DNA of 64,000 bases from positions 2,961,001-3,025,000 of the forward strand of contig NZ_JACGXA010000001.1 of assembly GCF_014138045.1 (NCBI RefSeq). Reading direction: 5' to 3'. Shown piece by piece: positions 41,117 to 49,710 of this stretch. The number at the start of each line of letters is the position of its first letter. Within the stretch, counting starts at the first letter, position 1. Below the pieces are notes generated by a model, which had not been told where the DNA came from, did not search any database, and saw only the letters and a program-made list of their open reading frames with translations. Source of the DNA: Nocardioides ginsengisegetis. GTDB lineage: Bacteria; Actinomycetota; Actinomycetes; Propionibacteriales; Nocardioidaceae. The position numbers and the translations under genes were made by a program.

Positions 41117-41854
41117 TCATGCGAGCACCCCGGTTTCGGGGTCGCGGTCGGTGATGCAGTACGCCGATCCGGCCGGGTCGGTGAGGACGGTCCAGCGGTC
41201 GTTGCGCTGGACGACCGTCGCGCCGAGCCGCTGGTGGCGGGCGGTCTCGGCGGCGCGGTCGTCGCTGGCCAGGTCGAGGTGGGCCCGGACCGGCCCGTCG
41301 GGCTCGTCCAGGCGCTGCAGCAGGATCCGGAAGGGCATGCCGGTGGGGCGCTCGAGGCGTCGAAATCCCCGGCTCACCGGTGATTCCGACAGCTCCCAGC
41401 CGGTGAGGGCGTGCCAGAACTCCGTCTCGGCGTCCGCCAGGCTCGCGGGCAGGTCGAGGCAGACCTGGTCGACCAGGCTGCGGTGCCCGCCCGGCCAGGT
41501 CGCAGGCCGGGGACGGGTCGACGAGCGGTGCCGGACGAAGCAGAACGTCAGGTCGCCGGGGCTGCGCATCACCACGTAGCCGTGGTCGTCGACCTGCGTG
41601 GCCCCCAGCGCCACCGCGCGGGCGGCCTCGGCGCGCGGGTCGTCGACGTGCAGGTCGAGGTGGATCCGGCTCGGCCCCTCGCCCAGGCGCTGGACGCGCA
41701 GGAAGTCGTCGCCGTCGGGCGGGACCAGCGTCGCGAACTCCTCGCGCTCGCCCCGCGGCGCCGAGACCCGGTAGCCGGTGACCTGCGCCCAGAACAGCAC
41801 TCCGTGCTCGAAGTCCTTCGACGCGAGGTCGAGGAAGGCGCTCATCCAGAACAT
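41117..41854 (-). CDS. Two-domain VOC (glyoxalase/bleomycin-resistance fold) protein
   Basis: 245 residues from ATG 41854. Two tandem VOC modules are seen. The first is about 1-110 (MSAFLDLASKDFEHGVLFW, RIHLDLHVDDPRAEAARAVALGA, VMRSPGDLTFCFVR); the second about 120-245 (LVDQVCLDLPASLADAETEFWHALTGWEL, RAHLDLASDDRAAETARHQRLGA). Metal-ligand His and Glu positions are partly present. Because of the frameshift in the upstream YigZ gene, the reading frame is also open from 42511 through this gene, so a fused product could be made. The family covers dioxygenases, isomerases and drug-binding proteins. Confidence 0.85.
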   Translation of the reverse strand: MFWMSAFLDLASKDFEHGVLFWAQVTGYRVSAPRGEREEFATLVPPDGDDFLRVQRLGEGPSRIHLDLHVDDPRAEAARAVALGATQVDDHGYVVMRSPGDLTFCFVRHRSSTRPRPATWPGGHRSLVDQVCLDLPASLADAETEFWHALTGWELSESPVSRGFRRLERPTGMPFRILLQRLDEPDGPVRAHLDLASDDRAAETARHQRLGATVVQRNDRWTVLTDPAGSAYCITDRDPETGVLA

Positions 41855-41879
41855 GGAGCCGAGGCTAGTCCTGCCCGGG

Positions 41880-42511
41880 TCAGGGCCGGTCGACCCACGA
41901 CTCCCCGACGGGTGTGGCGACGCCGCTGCCGGCTGTAGCTCGGCGACGAGGGCGTGCAGCCGCTCCTCGCCGTCCGGGGCCACGCCGAGCCGGAGGGTCA
42001 CCCGGTCGGTCCAGGCCGTGTCGAGGACGGCCACGTCCCGGGAGCGGAGCTCGCCCTCGATCCGGCCGGCGTCGGCGTGGTCGACCTCGAGGGCCAGCTC
42101 GCGCACCAGCTCGCGCCGGAGCGTGCCGGTCTGCTCGAGCGCGGCCCGCACCGCATCGCCGTACGCGCGGACGAGGCCGCCCGCGCCGAGCAGCGTCCCG
42201 CCGAACCAGCGGGTCACGACCGCGACGACGTCCCCGACCCCGGCGCCGCGGAGCACCTCGAGCATGGGGGCGCCGGCGGTCCCGGCGGGTTCGCCGTCGT
42301 CGCTGGACCGCTCGACGCGGCCGGGGCCGGGCGGGCCGAGGACGAAGGCCGAGCAGTGGTGCCCGGCGTCCCAGTGCTGCTTGCGCAGGCGTTCGACGAC
42401 CGCGCGGGCGGCGGCCTCGTCCTCGACGCGCGCGAGGGTGGCCAGGAAGCGGGACCGCTTGGCCTCGATCTCGGCGCCGCCGTCGCGGGCGATGGTCAGG
42501 TAGGTGCTCAC
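41880..42511 (-). pseudogene. YigZ/IMPACT-family protein with 3' frameshift
   Basis: Starts at GTG 42511, overlapping the upstream TSUP stop (GTGA). The IMPACT/YigZ fold is clear (AEIEAKRSRFLATLARVED, KQHWDAGHHCSAFVLG, SSDDGEPAGTAGAPMLEVL, VVTRWFGGTLLGAGGLVRAYG). Near the 3' end, at about 41935-41941, one base is missing. In the adjacent frame the next residues are TAGSGVATPVGESWVDRP and a stop at 41880-41882, the normal end of this family. As given, the frame instead runs on into the VOC gene. It is a real single-base deletion or a sequencing error. Only the last 18 residues are affected, so function may survive. Confidence 0.8.
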
Positions 42512-43281
42512 CAGGCGCCCAGCACGTCGCCGCCGAGCCGCACGATGAACGCGGACACGACGAGGATGAAGAAGATCCGCACGAAACGGGTGCCGCGGTT
42601 GACCGCCGTCCGCGCGCCGACGTAGCCGCCGACGATGTTGCACAGCCCCATCACGACCGCGACCCGCCAGAGCACCGCGCCCTGCGGCAGGAAGATCACG
42701 ATGGCGGCCAGGTTGGTCGCCCAGTTGGCCAGCCGGGCCTTGGCGGAGGCCTCGAGGAAGCTGTAGCCGAGCAGCCCGACGAGGGTGAAGACGAAGAAGC
42801 TGCCGGTGCCGGGGCCGAGCGCGCCGTCGTAGAAGCCGACGAGGAGGCCGGTGCCCATCGCGGCGGCCGTGTGCCGGTGGCCGGCGAAGCGGAGCGCGGT
42901 CGCGTCACCGAGGGCGGGCTTGAACAGCACGTAGCCGCCGACGAGCACCAGCGCGACCAGCACGATCGGGTCGAACGCCTCGCGCGGGACCTGCGTCGCG
43001 ACGAGCGCGCCGGCCATCGAGCCGGCGAAGGCGAGCGCCATGAGCGGCAGGAAGGTGCGCGGGTCGGGGCGGACGCGGCGGTAGTACGTCGCCGCGCTGA
43101 CGGTCGTCCCGCTGATCGAGGCGACCTTGTTGCTGGCCAGGACCTGGATGGTCGAGGCGTTGGGGAGGCCGATCAGGATCGCCGGCAGCTGGATCAGCCC
43201 GCCGCCGCCCACGACCGCGTCGACGAACCCGGCCGCGAGCCCGGCCAGCCCGAGCAGGAGGAGAGTCGTCGGGTCGGCCAC
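42508..43281 (-). CDS. TSUP-family (TauE/SafE) membrane transporter
   Basis: 257 residues from GTG 43281. About eight membrane helices in two repeats, each opening with a Gly-rich family motif: AAGFVDAVVGGGGLIQLPAIL (about 16-36) and GFYDGALGPGTGSFFVFTLVG (about 147-168). QVLASNKVASISGT and KARLANWATNLAAIVIF are the conserved second motifs. TSUP proteins move sulfite, sulfoacetate or other organosulfonates. Substrate unknown. It overlaps the YigZ start by four bases. Confidence 0.9.
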   Translation of the reverse strand: MADPTTLLLLGLAGLAAGFVDAVVGGGGLIQLPAILIGLPNASTIQVLASNKVASISGTTVSAATYYRRVRPDPRTFLPLMALAFAGSMAGALVATQVPREAFDPIVLVALVLVGGYVLFKPALGDATALRFAGHRHTAAAMGTGLLVGFYDGALGPGTGSFFVFTLVGLLGYSFLEASAKARLANWATNLAAIVIFLPQGAVLWRVAVVMGLCNIVGGYVGARTAVNRGTRFVRIFFILVVSAFIVRLGGDVLGAW

Positions 43282-43320
43282 GCGGGTGATCGTAGGCGGG
43301 TGTGCCCGCTGGCGCCCGGG

Positions 43321-43434
43321 CGGTGAGCTGTGAACCGAACGCGCCGCGCGAAAGGTTCACCGCCCACCGCTCGAACGCGTCAGCGGTGAGCTGTGAACCT
43401 TTCGCGCACCAGAGACGGTTCACAGCTCACCGCT
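43321..43434. repeat. Compound palindromic element between TSUP and VWA genes
   Basis: An 18-bp perfect inverted repeat (agcggtgagctgtgaacc at 43382-43399; its complement at 43417-43434). The first 16 bases of a near copy (cggtgagctgtgaacc) also lie at 43321-43336. In addition gcgcgaaaggttcac (43346-43360) is complementary to 43393-43407. Three related arms can therefore pair in alternative ways. It lies 11 bp past the VWA stop on the reverse strand, so it may terminate that message, but its compound form looks like a dispersed repeat. Confidence 0.7.
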
Positions 43435-43444
43435 CGGCCGGAGG

Positions 43445-45484
43445 TCAGTCGCCGACCCAGAACCCGCGGTTGCCGAACCAGTCGCCGTAGCCGCCGTAGC
43501 CACCGCCGGCCCGCGGGTCGCGGGAGCCGAGGTAGGAGCCCACGACGGCGGCGCCGAGGTCGTCGAGCTCGGGGGCCACGACCCGGCCGTCGACGCGCTT
43601 GGCCATCGAGTCGATGAAGCGGGCCAGGCCGGGGTCCTCGCCGAGCCGGAAGAACGTCGTCTGCGCACCCAGCCGTCCGGCGTTGTCGAGCTCGCGGACG
43701 GCGTACGCCACCGTCAGGGGGTGCGGCGGGTAGCTGAACCACACCTCGCCGTCGGGCTCGAGGTGCGACGTCGGCTCGCCGTCGGTGACGATCAGCAGCA
43801 CCGGCTGAGCGTTGGGATGCTTGCGGAAGTGCCGGTTGGCCAGCAGCAGCGCGTGGTGGAGGTTGGTGCCCTTGTCCCACATGGCGTCCAGCCCGGTGAG
43901 CTGCTCGATGTCCATCACCTCGGCGTGCCGCCCGAAGCCGATCAGCTGCAGCGCGTCGCCGCGGAAGCGCGACCGGATCAGCGTGTGCAGCGCCAGCGCG
44001 GTGCGCTTCATCGGCACCCACCGACCGTCCATCGCCATCGAGAACGACGTGTCGACGAGCAGCGCGACGCACGCCTGGGTGCGGGCCTCGGTCTCGGTGA
44101 CCTCGACGTCGCCGATCTCGAGGCGTACGCCGTCGCGCGCCGAGCGGCCCTCCGAGACCGTGCGGACCACGGCGTTGGTGACCGTGCGGGTGACGTCCCA
44201 GGGCTCGGTGTCGCCGAAGGCCCACTCGCGGGTCGCGCCGGATCGCTCGCCGGCAGCCCCGGCCTGCCGGAGGTCGCGCTGACCCTGCCGGCCCGACATC
44301 TTGTTGGCGACGTCCCGGAGCAGCGCCTTGCCGAGCTGGCGCATCGCCTTGGGGGTCAGCTTGAGCTGGCCGGTCGAGTCGCGCCGCAGGGTGCCGCTGT
44401 CGCGCAGCGCCTGCTCGAGCCGCTGGAGCGTGCGGGCGTCGACGGCCGCCTCGTCGCCGAGCTGGCGCGCCAGCTTGTCGAGGTCGACGTCGTCGAGGCG
44501 GGCGCCGCCGTAGGACTGGGAGAGCTGGTCGGAGAGCTGGTCGAGGTCGGCGAGGTCCTGGAGCACGCCGGTGCCGTCGCCGAGGCCGAGCCCCTCCTCG
44601 CCGTCGAAGCGCTCCGAGCCGCCCCAGTCCTCGCCGGGCCGCAGCGCCTGGAGGTTGGCGTCGAGCTGCGAGAGCGACTGCATGAGCTCGGGCGACCCGA
44701 ACGCCTGGGAGGCCAGGGCGTCGAGCTCGTCGCGCTGCTCCTGGGTCATCGAGTTGCGCATCCGCTGGGCCGCGGCGGCCCGCTGGGCGAGCGAGTCGAG
44801 CAGCTCCTCGACGTCGCGGGGCCGCTCGGGGAAGAAGTCGCCGTGCTTGTCCATGAACGCCTCGAAGTCGTCCTGGGTGTCGACGCCGCGACGGTGCTTG
44901 TCGAGCAGCTCGTTGAGGTCGCCGAGCATCTCGTTGATCGCGGCCCGGTCCTCGTCGGTGGCGTTCTCGAGGGCGTTCTTCATGCCGGCGAAGCGCTGGT
45001 CGAGCATCTCCCGGCCGAGCAGGTCCTTGATCTTCTCGTAGTCCTCGCGGGCCTGCCGCGAGGACCAGTCGTACGACGACAGCTCGCTCACCGCGGCCGC
45101 CGTGGAGGCTGGGAGGTTCTCCAGCTGCATCTCCCGGAAGGCCCGGTCGGCGTCGTCCATCGTCACGTCGCGGGCCAGCTGCTTGCGCTCCTCGAGCAGG
45201 GCGTGGTCCAGCAGCTCGCGGACCTCCTGCAGGGTGCCGTCGAGGTGGTGTCGCTGGAGCAGGTCGCGGCGCCGCTCGGCGACCCGGCGGGCCAGGTCGT
45301 CGAGGCCGCGCTGGTCGCGTCCGCCGCGGCGCAGGAACTCCCGCATCGCCCGCTCGGGGCTGTAGCCGGCCATCACGTCCTCGCCGATGGCGTCGAGCGC
45401 CTCGGCGATGTCGACCGGCGGCGCGAGCGGGTCGGGCCCGCCGTCGTAACGGCCGTAGCGGGTGTCCCGCACGTGCCTACCCAT
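43445..45484 (-). CDS. VWA-domain protein, partner of the MoxR-type ATPase
   Basis: 679 residues. The long N-terminal region is helical and highly charged (DEDRAAINEMLGDLNELLDKH, MTQEQRDELDALASQAFGS), with predicted coiled coils between about 60 and 390. A von Willebrand A domain follows (about 470-650) with MIDAS motif D478-T-S-F-S in LLVDTSFSMAMDG and VTDGEPTSH later. A Gly/Tyr-rich tail (GGGYGGYGDWFGNRGFW) ends the chain. It overlaps the AAA gene by eight bases. MoxR-VWA pairs act as metal-chelatase-like or protein-remodelling machines. Confidence 0.9.
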   Translation of the reverse strand: MGRHVRDTRYGRYDGGPDPLAPPVDIAEALDAIGEDVMAGYSPERAMREFLRRGGRDQRGLDDLARRVAERRRDLLQRHHLDGTLQEVRELLDHALLEERKQLARDVTMDDADRAFREMQLENLPASTAAAVSELSSYDWSSRQAREDYEKIKDLLGREMLDQRFAGMKNALENATDEDRAAINEMLGDLNELLDKHRRGVDTQDDFEAFMDKHGDFFPERPRDVEELLDSLAQRAAAAQRMRNSMTQEQRDELDALASQAFGSPELMQSLSQLDANLQALRPGEDWGGSERFDGEEGLGLGDGTGVLQDLADLDQLSDQLSQSYGGARLDDVDLDKLARQLGDEAAVDARTLQRLEQALRDSGTLRRDSTGQLKLTPKAMRQLGKALLRDVANKMSGRQGQRDLRQAGAAGERSGATREWAFGDTEPWDVTRTVTNAVVRTVSEGRSARDGVRLEIGDVEVTETEARTQACVALLVDTSFSMAMDGRWVPMKRTALALHTLIRSRFRGDALQLIGFGRHAEVMDIEQLTGLDAMWDKGTNLHHALLLANRHFRKHPNAQPVLLIVTDGEPTSHLEPDGEVWFSYPPHPLTVAYAVRELDNAGRLGAQTTFFRLGEDPGLARFIDSMAKRVDGRVVAPELDDLGAAVVGSYLGSRDPRAGGGYGGYGDWFGNRGFWVGD

Positions 45485-46901
45485 AGACGGTCTCGCCGCC
45501 TCCGGACTCCTTGCTGACCCGGCGGGCGAGGTAGAGCCCCTCCAGCGCCAGCTCGATCGCGCCGGCCCGCTCGCCGTCGTTGGTGGCGTTGAGGCGGTCG
45601 CACACGTCGTCGTACAGCTCGGACTCCCCCAGCACCGGCAGCCCGGTGAGGAAGTCGCGGGCGGTGACCTGCTCGCCGGTGGTCACCATCGAGCCGGCCT
45701 CGATCGCGTCGACGAGCAGCGCGAAGTCCAGGCCGCGGAAGTGCTGGCGGACGGTCTCGGCGGTGGCGGTGCGCAGCAGGTGGCCCAGGATCTCCAGCTC
45801 GCGGCCCTCCTCGCCGGACTCGAACTCGATCTTGCCGCCGAGCACGTCGACCGCCGTCTCCAGGTCGACGACGCGGGCCACGGCGTGGTCCTCGCCCTGG
45901 GAGGTGGCACGGTGCAGGGCCGCGGCCGCGATCGTCTCGGCGCCGGCGATCGCGAAGCGGGCCGAGACGCCCGAGCGCTGGTCGACGGCGCTGGACTCGC
46001 GCAGCGCCCGGGTGAAGCGGGCCAGGATCTCGACGAGGTGGTCGGGCACCTCCGCGACCAGGCTGGCCTCCTGGCGGATGACGGCGACCTCGTCCTCGAG
46101 CTCGGTCGGGTAGTGGGTGCGGATCTCGGCGCCGAAGCGGTCCTTGAGCGGGGTGATGATCCGGCCGCGGTTGGTGTAGTCCTCGGGGTTGGCGCTGGCG
46201 ACGACGAGGACGTCGAGGGGCAGCCGCAGGACGTAGCCGCGGATCTGGATGTCGCGCTCCTCCATCACGTTGAGCATCGCGACCTGGATGCGCTCGGCGA
46301 GGTCGGGCAGCTCGTTGATCGCGACGATCCCGCGGTGCGAGCGCGGGATCAGGCCGAAGTGGATGGTCTCCGGGTCGCCCAGCGAGCGGCCCTCGGCCAC
46401 CTTCATCGGGTCGACGTCCCCGATCAGGTCGGCCACGCTCGTGTCCGGCGTGGCCAGCTTCTCGGCGTACCGCTCGTCGCGGTGCCGCCACGCCACCGGC
46501 AGGTCGTCGCCGAGCTCGGCCGCGCGGCGCCGCGAGCCGTGCGTGATCGGGTCGTAGGGGTGCTCGCCCAGCTCGGAGCCCTCGATGACCGGCGTCCACT
46601 CGTCCAGCAGCCCGACGAGCGTGCGCAGCAGCCGGGTCTTGCCCTGGCCGCGCTCGCCGAGGAGCACCACGTCGTGGCCGGCGAGCAGCGCCCGCTCGAG
46701 CTGCGGGATGACGGTGTCCTCGAAGCCGTGCAGCCCCGGCCACGGGTCGCGACCCTCGCGAAGCGCCGCCAGCAGGTTGTCGCGGATCTCCTGCCGCAGG
46801 GTCTTCTCGACGTGGCCGGAGGCCCGGAGCGCGCCGACGGTGGAGATCGCGGGCGGGGTGCTGGTCGGGGTGCTGGCCTGGTTGCTGGGTGCAGACGTCA
46901 C
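45477..46901 (-). CDS. MoxR/magnesium-chelatase-like AAA+ ATPase
   Basis: 474 residues from GTG 46901; a GTG at 46910 is possible. Walker A is LLGERGQGKTRLLR with lysine near residue 88. Walker B/sensor regions are RGIVAINELPDLAERIQVAMLNVMEERDIQIRG and VVASANPEDYTNRGRIITPLKDRFGAEI, close to the ChlI/BchI type. The C-terminal half is an all-helical lid with ARVVDLETAVDVLGGKIEFESGEEGRE. It forms an operon with the VWA gene by overlap. Together they are a conserved actinobacterial pair of unknown client. Confidence 0.92.
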   Translation of the reverse strand: MTSAPSNQASTPTSTPPAISTVGALRASGHVEKTLRQEIRDNLLAALREGRDPWPGLHGFEDTVIPQLERALLAGHDVVLLGERGQGKTRLLRTLVGLLDEWTPVIEGSELGEHPYDPITHGSRRRAAELGDDLPVAWRHRDERYAEKLATPDTSVADLIGDVDPMKVAEGRSLGDPETIHFGLIPRSHRGIVAINELPDLAERIQVAMLNVMEERDIQIRGYVLRLPLDVLVVASANPEDYTNRGRIITPLKDRFGAEIRTHYPTELEDEVAVIRQEASLVAEVPDHLVEILARFTRALRESSAVDQRSGVSARFAIAGAETIAAAALHRATSQGEDHAVARVVDLETAVDVLGGKIEFESGEEGRELEILGHLLRTATAETVRQHFRGLDFALLVDAIEAGSMVTTGEQVTARDFLTGLPVLGESELYDDVCDRLNATNDGERAGAIELALEGLYLARRVSKESGGGETVYG

Positions 46902-46970
46902 GTTTTCCACGCTACTCAGCGATCCAACCCGTGGGGTTTCGTCCACGTTGCGGGACCGTAGGCTGCCAGG

Positions 46971-47351
46971 ATGGCCAGCCTCCAGCAGACCTGCCCGTGC
47001 GGATCGGGTGCGACCTACGACGCGTGCTGCGGACGGTTCCACCGGGGCGCCGCGCTGCCGGTGTCGCCGGAAGAGCTGATGCGGGCGCGCTATGCGGCGT
47101 ACGCCGTGGGCGAGACCGACTACGTGTTCCGCACCTGGCACCCCCGCACCCGTCCCGACGACCTCTCCCCCGACCTCTCCCCCGACCCCGACCTGGAGTG
47201 GACCGGGTTGGAGATCCTCGACTCGGGCGAGGACTGGGTGGAGTTCGTGGCGTCCTGGTCGCGGTCCGGGACCCCCGGCTCGATGCACGAGCGGAGCCGC
47301 TTCGAGCAGCGCGGCAAGCGCTGGGTCTACGTCGACGGCGAGGTCTCCTAG
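46971..47351 (+). CDS. YchJ-family SEC-C zinc-motif protein
   Basis: 126 residues. The N-terminal SEC-C-type zinc ligands CPCGSGATYDACC (about 8-20) are followed by the YchJ NTF2-like fold: SPEELMRARYAAYAVGETDYVFRTWHP, EWTGLEILDSGEDWVEFVA and FEQRGKRWVYVDGEV. Function unknown. Its TAG stop and the TAG stop of the opposite gene share the four bases CTAG at 47348-47351. Confidence 0.9.
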   Translation: MASLQQTCPCGSGATYDACCGRFHRGAALPVSPEELMRARYAAYAVGETDYVFRTWHPRTRPDDLSPDLSPDPDLEWTGLEILDSGEDWVEFVASWSRSGTPGSMHERSRFEQRGKRWVYVDGEVS

Positions 47352-48145
47352 GGGATCCGCTGGGCGCGCTCCGCGACCGCGGCGTACGCCGTCACGTCGG
47401 CCGGGTCGTCGGAGAGCACCCGGAACACCACGGCCCGCAGCAGGTCCTCGCGGGGCGGGTCGTCGAGCCTGGCCGGGTCGGCACCGCGCCACAGCACCGA
47501 GTCCAGCACGCAGACGGCGTCCGCCCAGGAGGCCGGGCGCCAGGCCGGCGAGACGTCGATGACGACCGGGGCGCCGGCGAGGTCGAGCAGGACGTTGCCC
47601 GCGAGGTCGGCGTGCACGAGCCCGGCGGGGGCGGCGGCCGGTGCGAGCCCGGCCAGCAGCGAGCGGGCCAGGTCGGCCGCGAGGTCGTCGCGGTCCACCG
47701 GCGCCTCGCCGAAGGCCATCCGCTCCGCGACCGCCCACCGGTCCACGCGGCCGTCGAGCGCGGCCGGACGTCGGGGCATCTCGACGGCGAGCTGGGCGTG
47801 CAGGAGGTCGCCGGTGCGTCGTACGACCTCGAGGTCGTGGCACGACTCGGTCCCCGGCTCGTAGCGGCTGGCCGCCCAGCCGTCGACGACCCAGGTCCCG
47901 TCGCGGGCCGGCACCGGCATCGCGACCCGGAGATCGCGCGCGGTCCGGTGCGGGTCCTCGTCGAGACGGACCGCCAGCCGGGCCAGCACCGGGCTGAGCC
48001 ACGCCTGGGTCTCCTGGTCGCGGCCCGGGCTGAGCACGAGGTCGCCCGCCCGCACGCTGGCGCCCTGCCCACCGGGCAGCGGCCGGGGGTCGTCGGGCAC
48101 GGCGAAGAGGTCGAGCACGCGGGGCGACGGCAGCGACGGCAGCAC
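47348..48145 (-). CDS. TIGR02569-like aminoglycoside-phosphotransferase-fold protein
   Basis: 265 residues from GTG 48145; a GTG at 48181 would add 12 residues. Motifs are FAVPDDPRPLPGGQGASVRAGDLVLSPG at the N-terminus, the kinase-like catalytic loop LVHADLAGNVLLD (about 180), and the metal aspartate in PVVIDVSPAWRPASWADAV. The pattern matches an actinobacterial family (TIGR02569) of unknown substrate. It converges on ychJ with a four-base overlap and is divergent from the CBS-domain gene. Confidence 0.82.
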   Translation of the reverse strand: MLPSLPSPRVLDLFAVPDDPRPLPGGQGASVRAGDLVLSPGRDQETQAWLSPVLARLAVRLDEDPHRTARDLRVAMPVPARDGTWVVDGWAASRYEPGTESCHDLEVVRRTGDLLHAQLAVEMPRRPAALDGRVDRWAVAERMAFGEAPVDRDDLAADLARSLLAGLAPAAAPAGLVHADLAGNVLLDLAGAPVVIDVSPAWRPASWADAVCVLDSVLWRGADPARLDDPPREDLLRAVVFRVLSDDPADVTAYAAVAERAQRIP

Positions 48146-48190
48146 GGCGGCGAGGCTACCGATGGGGCTGCTGATCGACACGGTCGGGAC

Positions 48191-48206
48191 GGGACCTTGG
48201 CCCCTG
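48191..48206. promoter_or_regulatory. DosR-like palindrome upstream of the CBS-domain gene
   Basis: GGGACCTTGGCCCCTG lies 34-49 bp upstream of the CBS-domain start. It fits the DosR/DevR consensus GGGACTTNNGNCCNTT at most fixed positions and matches 13 of 16 bases of the site at 49711. A NarL/DevR-type regulator is encoded 4 kb downstream. Confidence 0.45.
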
Positions 48207-48239
48207 TCCGGGCGGGCGGCGCGGCCGCACCGTGGAGGC

Positions 48240-48686
48240 ATGGACGAGACCGACGCGGCCGGAACCTCGGTCAGCGAGATCATGTCGCGACAGATCGTGG
48301 CGATCCGCTCCGACTGCGAACTCCGTCTCGCCCTGGACGCGTTCGTCCGCACCGCGCTGCGCCACCTCGTGGTGGTCGACCCGGACCGGACCTGCCACGG
48401 CCTCCTCTCCGCCGAGCAGGCGCTGCTCGCGCTCGGCTCCGCTCCCCGCGGCCCGGGTCAGGCACCACGGCTGGTCGCCGACACCCTGACGCGGACCCCG
48501 GTCGCCGAGCGGCCGCGGGTGCACCGGGACGCGTCGGTGCGCGACGCCGCGTCGGTGATGCTGGACGCCCTCGTCGACGCGCTCCCCGTCGTCGACGACT
48601 CGGGTCGGGTCGTGGGCGTGGTCACCTGGTCGGACATCGTCGCGCTGGTGGCCGGCCGGCACCTGCTCGGCACCGACCGGCCCTGA
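48240..48686 (+). CDS. CBS-domain-pair protein
   Basis: 148 residues from ATG 48240 with GTGGAGG close upstream. Two CBS domains make up almost the whole chain. The first (about 10-65) is VSEIMSRQIVAIRSDCELRLALDAFVRTALRHLVVVDPD; the second (about 80-140) is VHRDASVRDAASVMLDALVDALPVVDDSGRVVGVVTWSDIV. Such stand-alone proteins bind adenosine nucleotides and signal energy state; mycobacterial homologues belong to the hypoxia (DosR) regulon. A DosR-like box stands upstream, and Usp, PPOX and two-component genes follow. Confidence 0.9.
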   Translation: MDETDAAGTSVSEIMSRQIVAIRSDCELRLALDAFVRTALRHLVVVDPDRTCHGLLSAEQALLALGSAPRGPGQAPRLVADTLTRTPVAERPRVHRDASVRDAASVMLDALVDALPVVDDSGRVVGVVTWSDIVALVAGRHLLGTDRP

Positions 48687-48710
48687 GCCCTGCGGGCGAT
48701 CCGCCCAGGA

Positions 48711-49610
48711 TCAGCCCAGCGGGACCACCGCGACCGGGCTGTGGGCGTGCTCCACGACGCCGGCCGCCACCGAGCCACCGGTGGCCTCGGCGAGGTTGCT
48801 CCCGTGGTGGGCGCCGACGACGACGATGTCCATCCGGTCCGACCACCGGGCCAGGATCTCGTCCGCGAAGCCGCGGGCGATGCGGATGGTGACGTGCACG
48901 TCGGGGTACTTCTCGGCCAGGCCGGCCGTCGACTCCGCCACGGCCAGGTGCTGGGGCGCGAGGTCGTCGTCGCGCGGCTCGTCGTCGAGGAGGTACGCCG
49001 TCACCGGCGCCGCCAGCTGGTCCCACACGCAGTGCACGACGGTCAGCGGGAGCCCGCGGGCCGAGGCCATCGCGTAGGCGAAGTCCAGGGGCGCCGTGGA
49101 CCTCTCAGTCCCGTCGACCCCGACGAGCACGCCGTGACGGACGGTGCCCTCGTGGGTGGGGCGCATGACCACGACCGGGCACTTGGCGTGCCGGGTCACG
49201 GCCACCCCGACGGAGCCGAGCATCAGGCTGGCCATCGTGCCGCGGCCGCGCGACCCGACGACGACCAGGGCGGCGTCCTGCGACAGCTCGAGCAGCACCT
49301 CGCGGGGGTCGGAGACCCGGACCACCCGGTCGACGGCGATGTCGGGAGCCGCCTCGGCGACCTGGCGGGCCGCGTCGTGGACGATCGCGTCGGCGTCCTC
49401 GCGCAACGCGTCGACGAGCACGCGACGGTCCAGGCCGGGCGCCGACATCCACGACAGGCTGGTGGGGCTGAAACCGTGGACGAGCGTGATGCCGCGGTTC
49501 TCGCGGCGGGCCTGCTCGATCGCCCAGGTGAGCGCCCGTGAGGCGGAGGGCGAGCCGTCCACGCCGACGACGATCGTGCCGGGTCGGGTGGCGCTGGGGG
49601 TGGTGGTCAT
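48711..49610 (-). CDS. Tandem universal stress protein (two Usp domains)
   Basis: 299 residues from ATG 49610 with GGAGG six bases upstream. Two Usp domains are present: residues about 10-150 (GTIVVGVDGSPSASRALTWAIEQARREN, VVVGSRGRGTMASLMLGSVGVAVTRHAKCPVVVMRP) and about 155-299 (HGVLVGVDGTERSTAPLDFAYAMASARG, VVGAHHGSNLAEATGGSVAAGVVEHAHSPVAVVPLG). The first keeps the ATP-binding glycine pattern; the second is diverged. Two-domain Usp proteins are typical hypoxia or dormancy proteins. It is divergent from the PPOX gene, and a DosR-like palindrome lies between them. Confidence 0.93.
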   Translation of the reverse strand: MTTTPSATRPGTIVVGVDGSPSASRALTWAIEQARRENRGITLVHGFSPTSLSWMSAPGLDRRVLVDALREDADAIVHDAARQVAEAAPDIAVDRVVRVSDPREVLLELSQDAALVVVGSRGRGTMASLMLGSVGVAVTRHAKCPVVVMRPTHEGTVRHGVLVGVDGTERSTAPLDFAYAMASARGLPLTVVHCVWDQLAAPVTAYLLDDEPRDDDLAPQHLAVAESTAGLAEKYPDVHVTIRIARGFADEILARWSDRMDIVVVGAHHGSNLAEATGGSVAAGVVEHAHSPVAVVPLG

Positions 49611-49710
49611 GGGGTCCTCCCTGGTCTGGTCCGGCGTGTGCCGGTCGTGTCCCACCTCGACTCTCGCGGCCGCCCGCACGCGCGGGCAGGGCGCAACGGA
49701 CCTCCGGATC

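Noticed and set aside
41117..42511. Genuine YigZ-VOC fusion protein
   Set aside because: The expected YigZ C-terminus and stop exist in the adjacent frame, so a one-base loss is the simpler explanation.
45477..48002. Extended AAA ATPase starting far upstream
   Set aside because: The frame is open beyond 46901, but the added translation is low-complexity and covers ychJ and the opposite gene. The family start fits GTG 46901.
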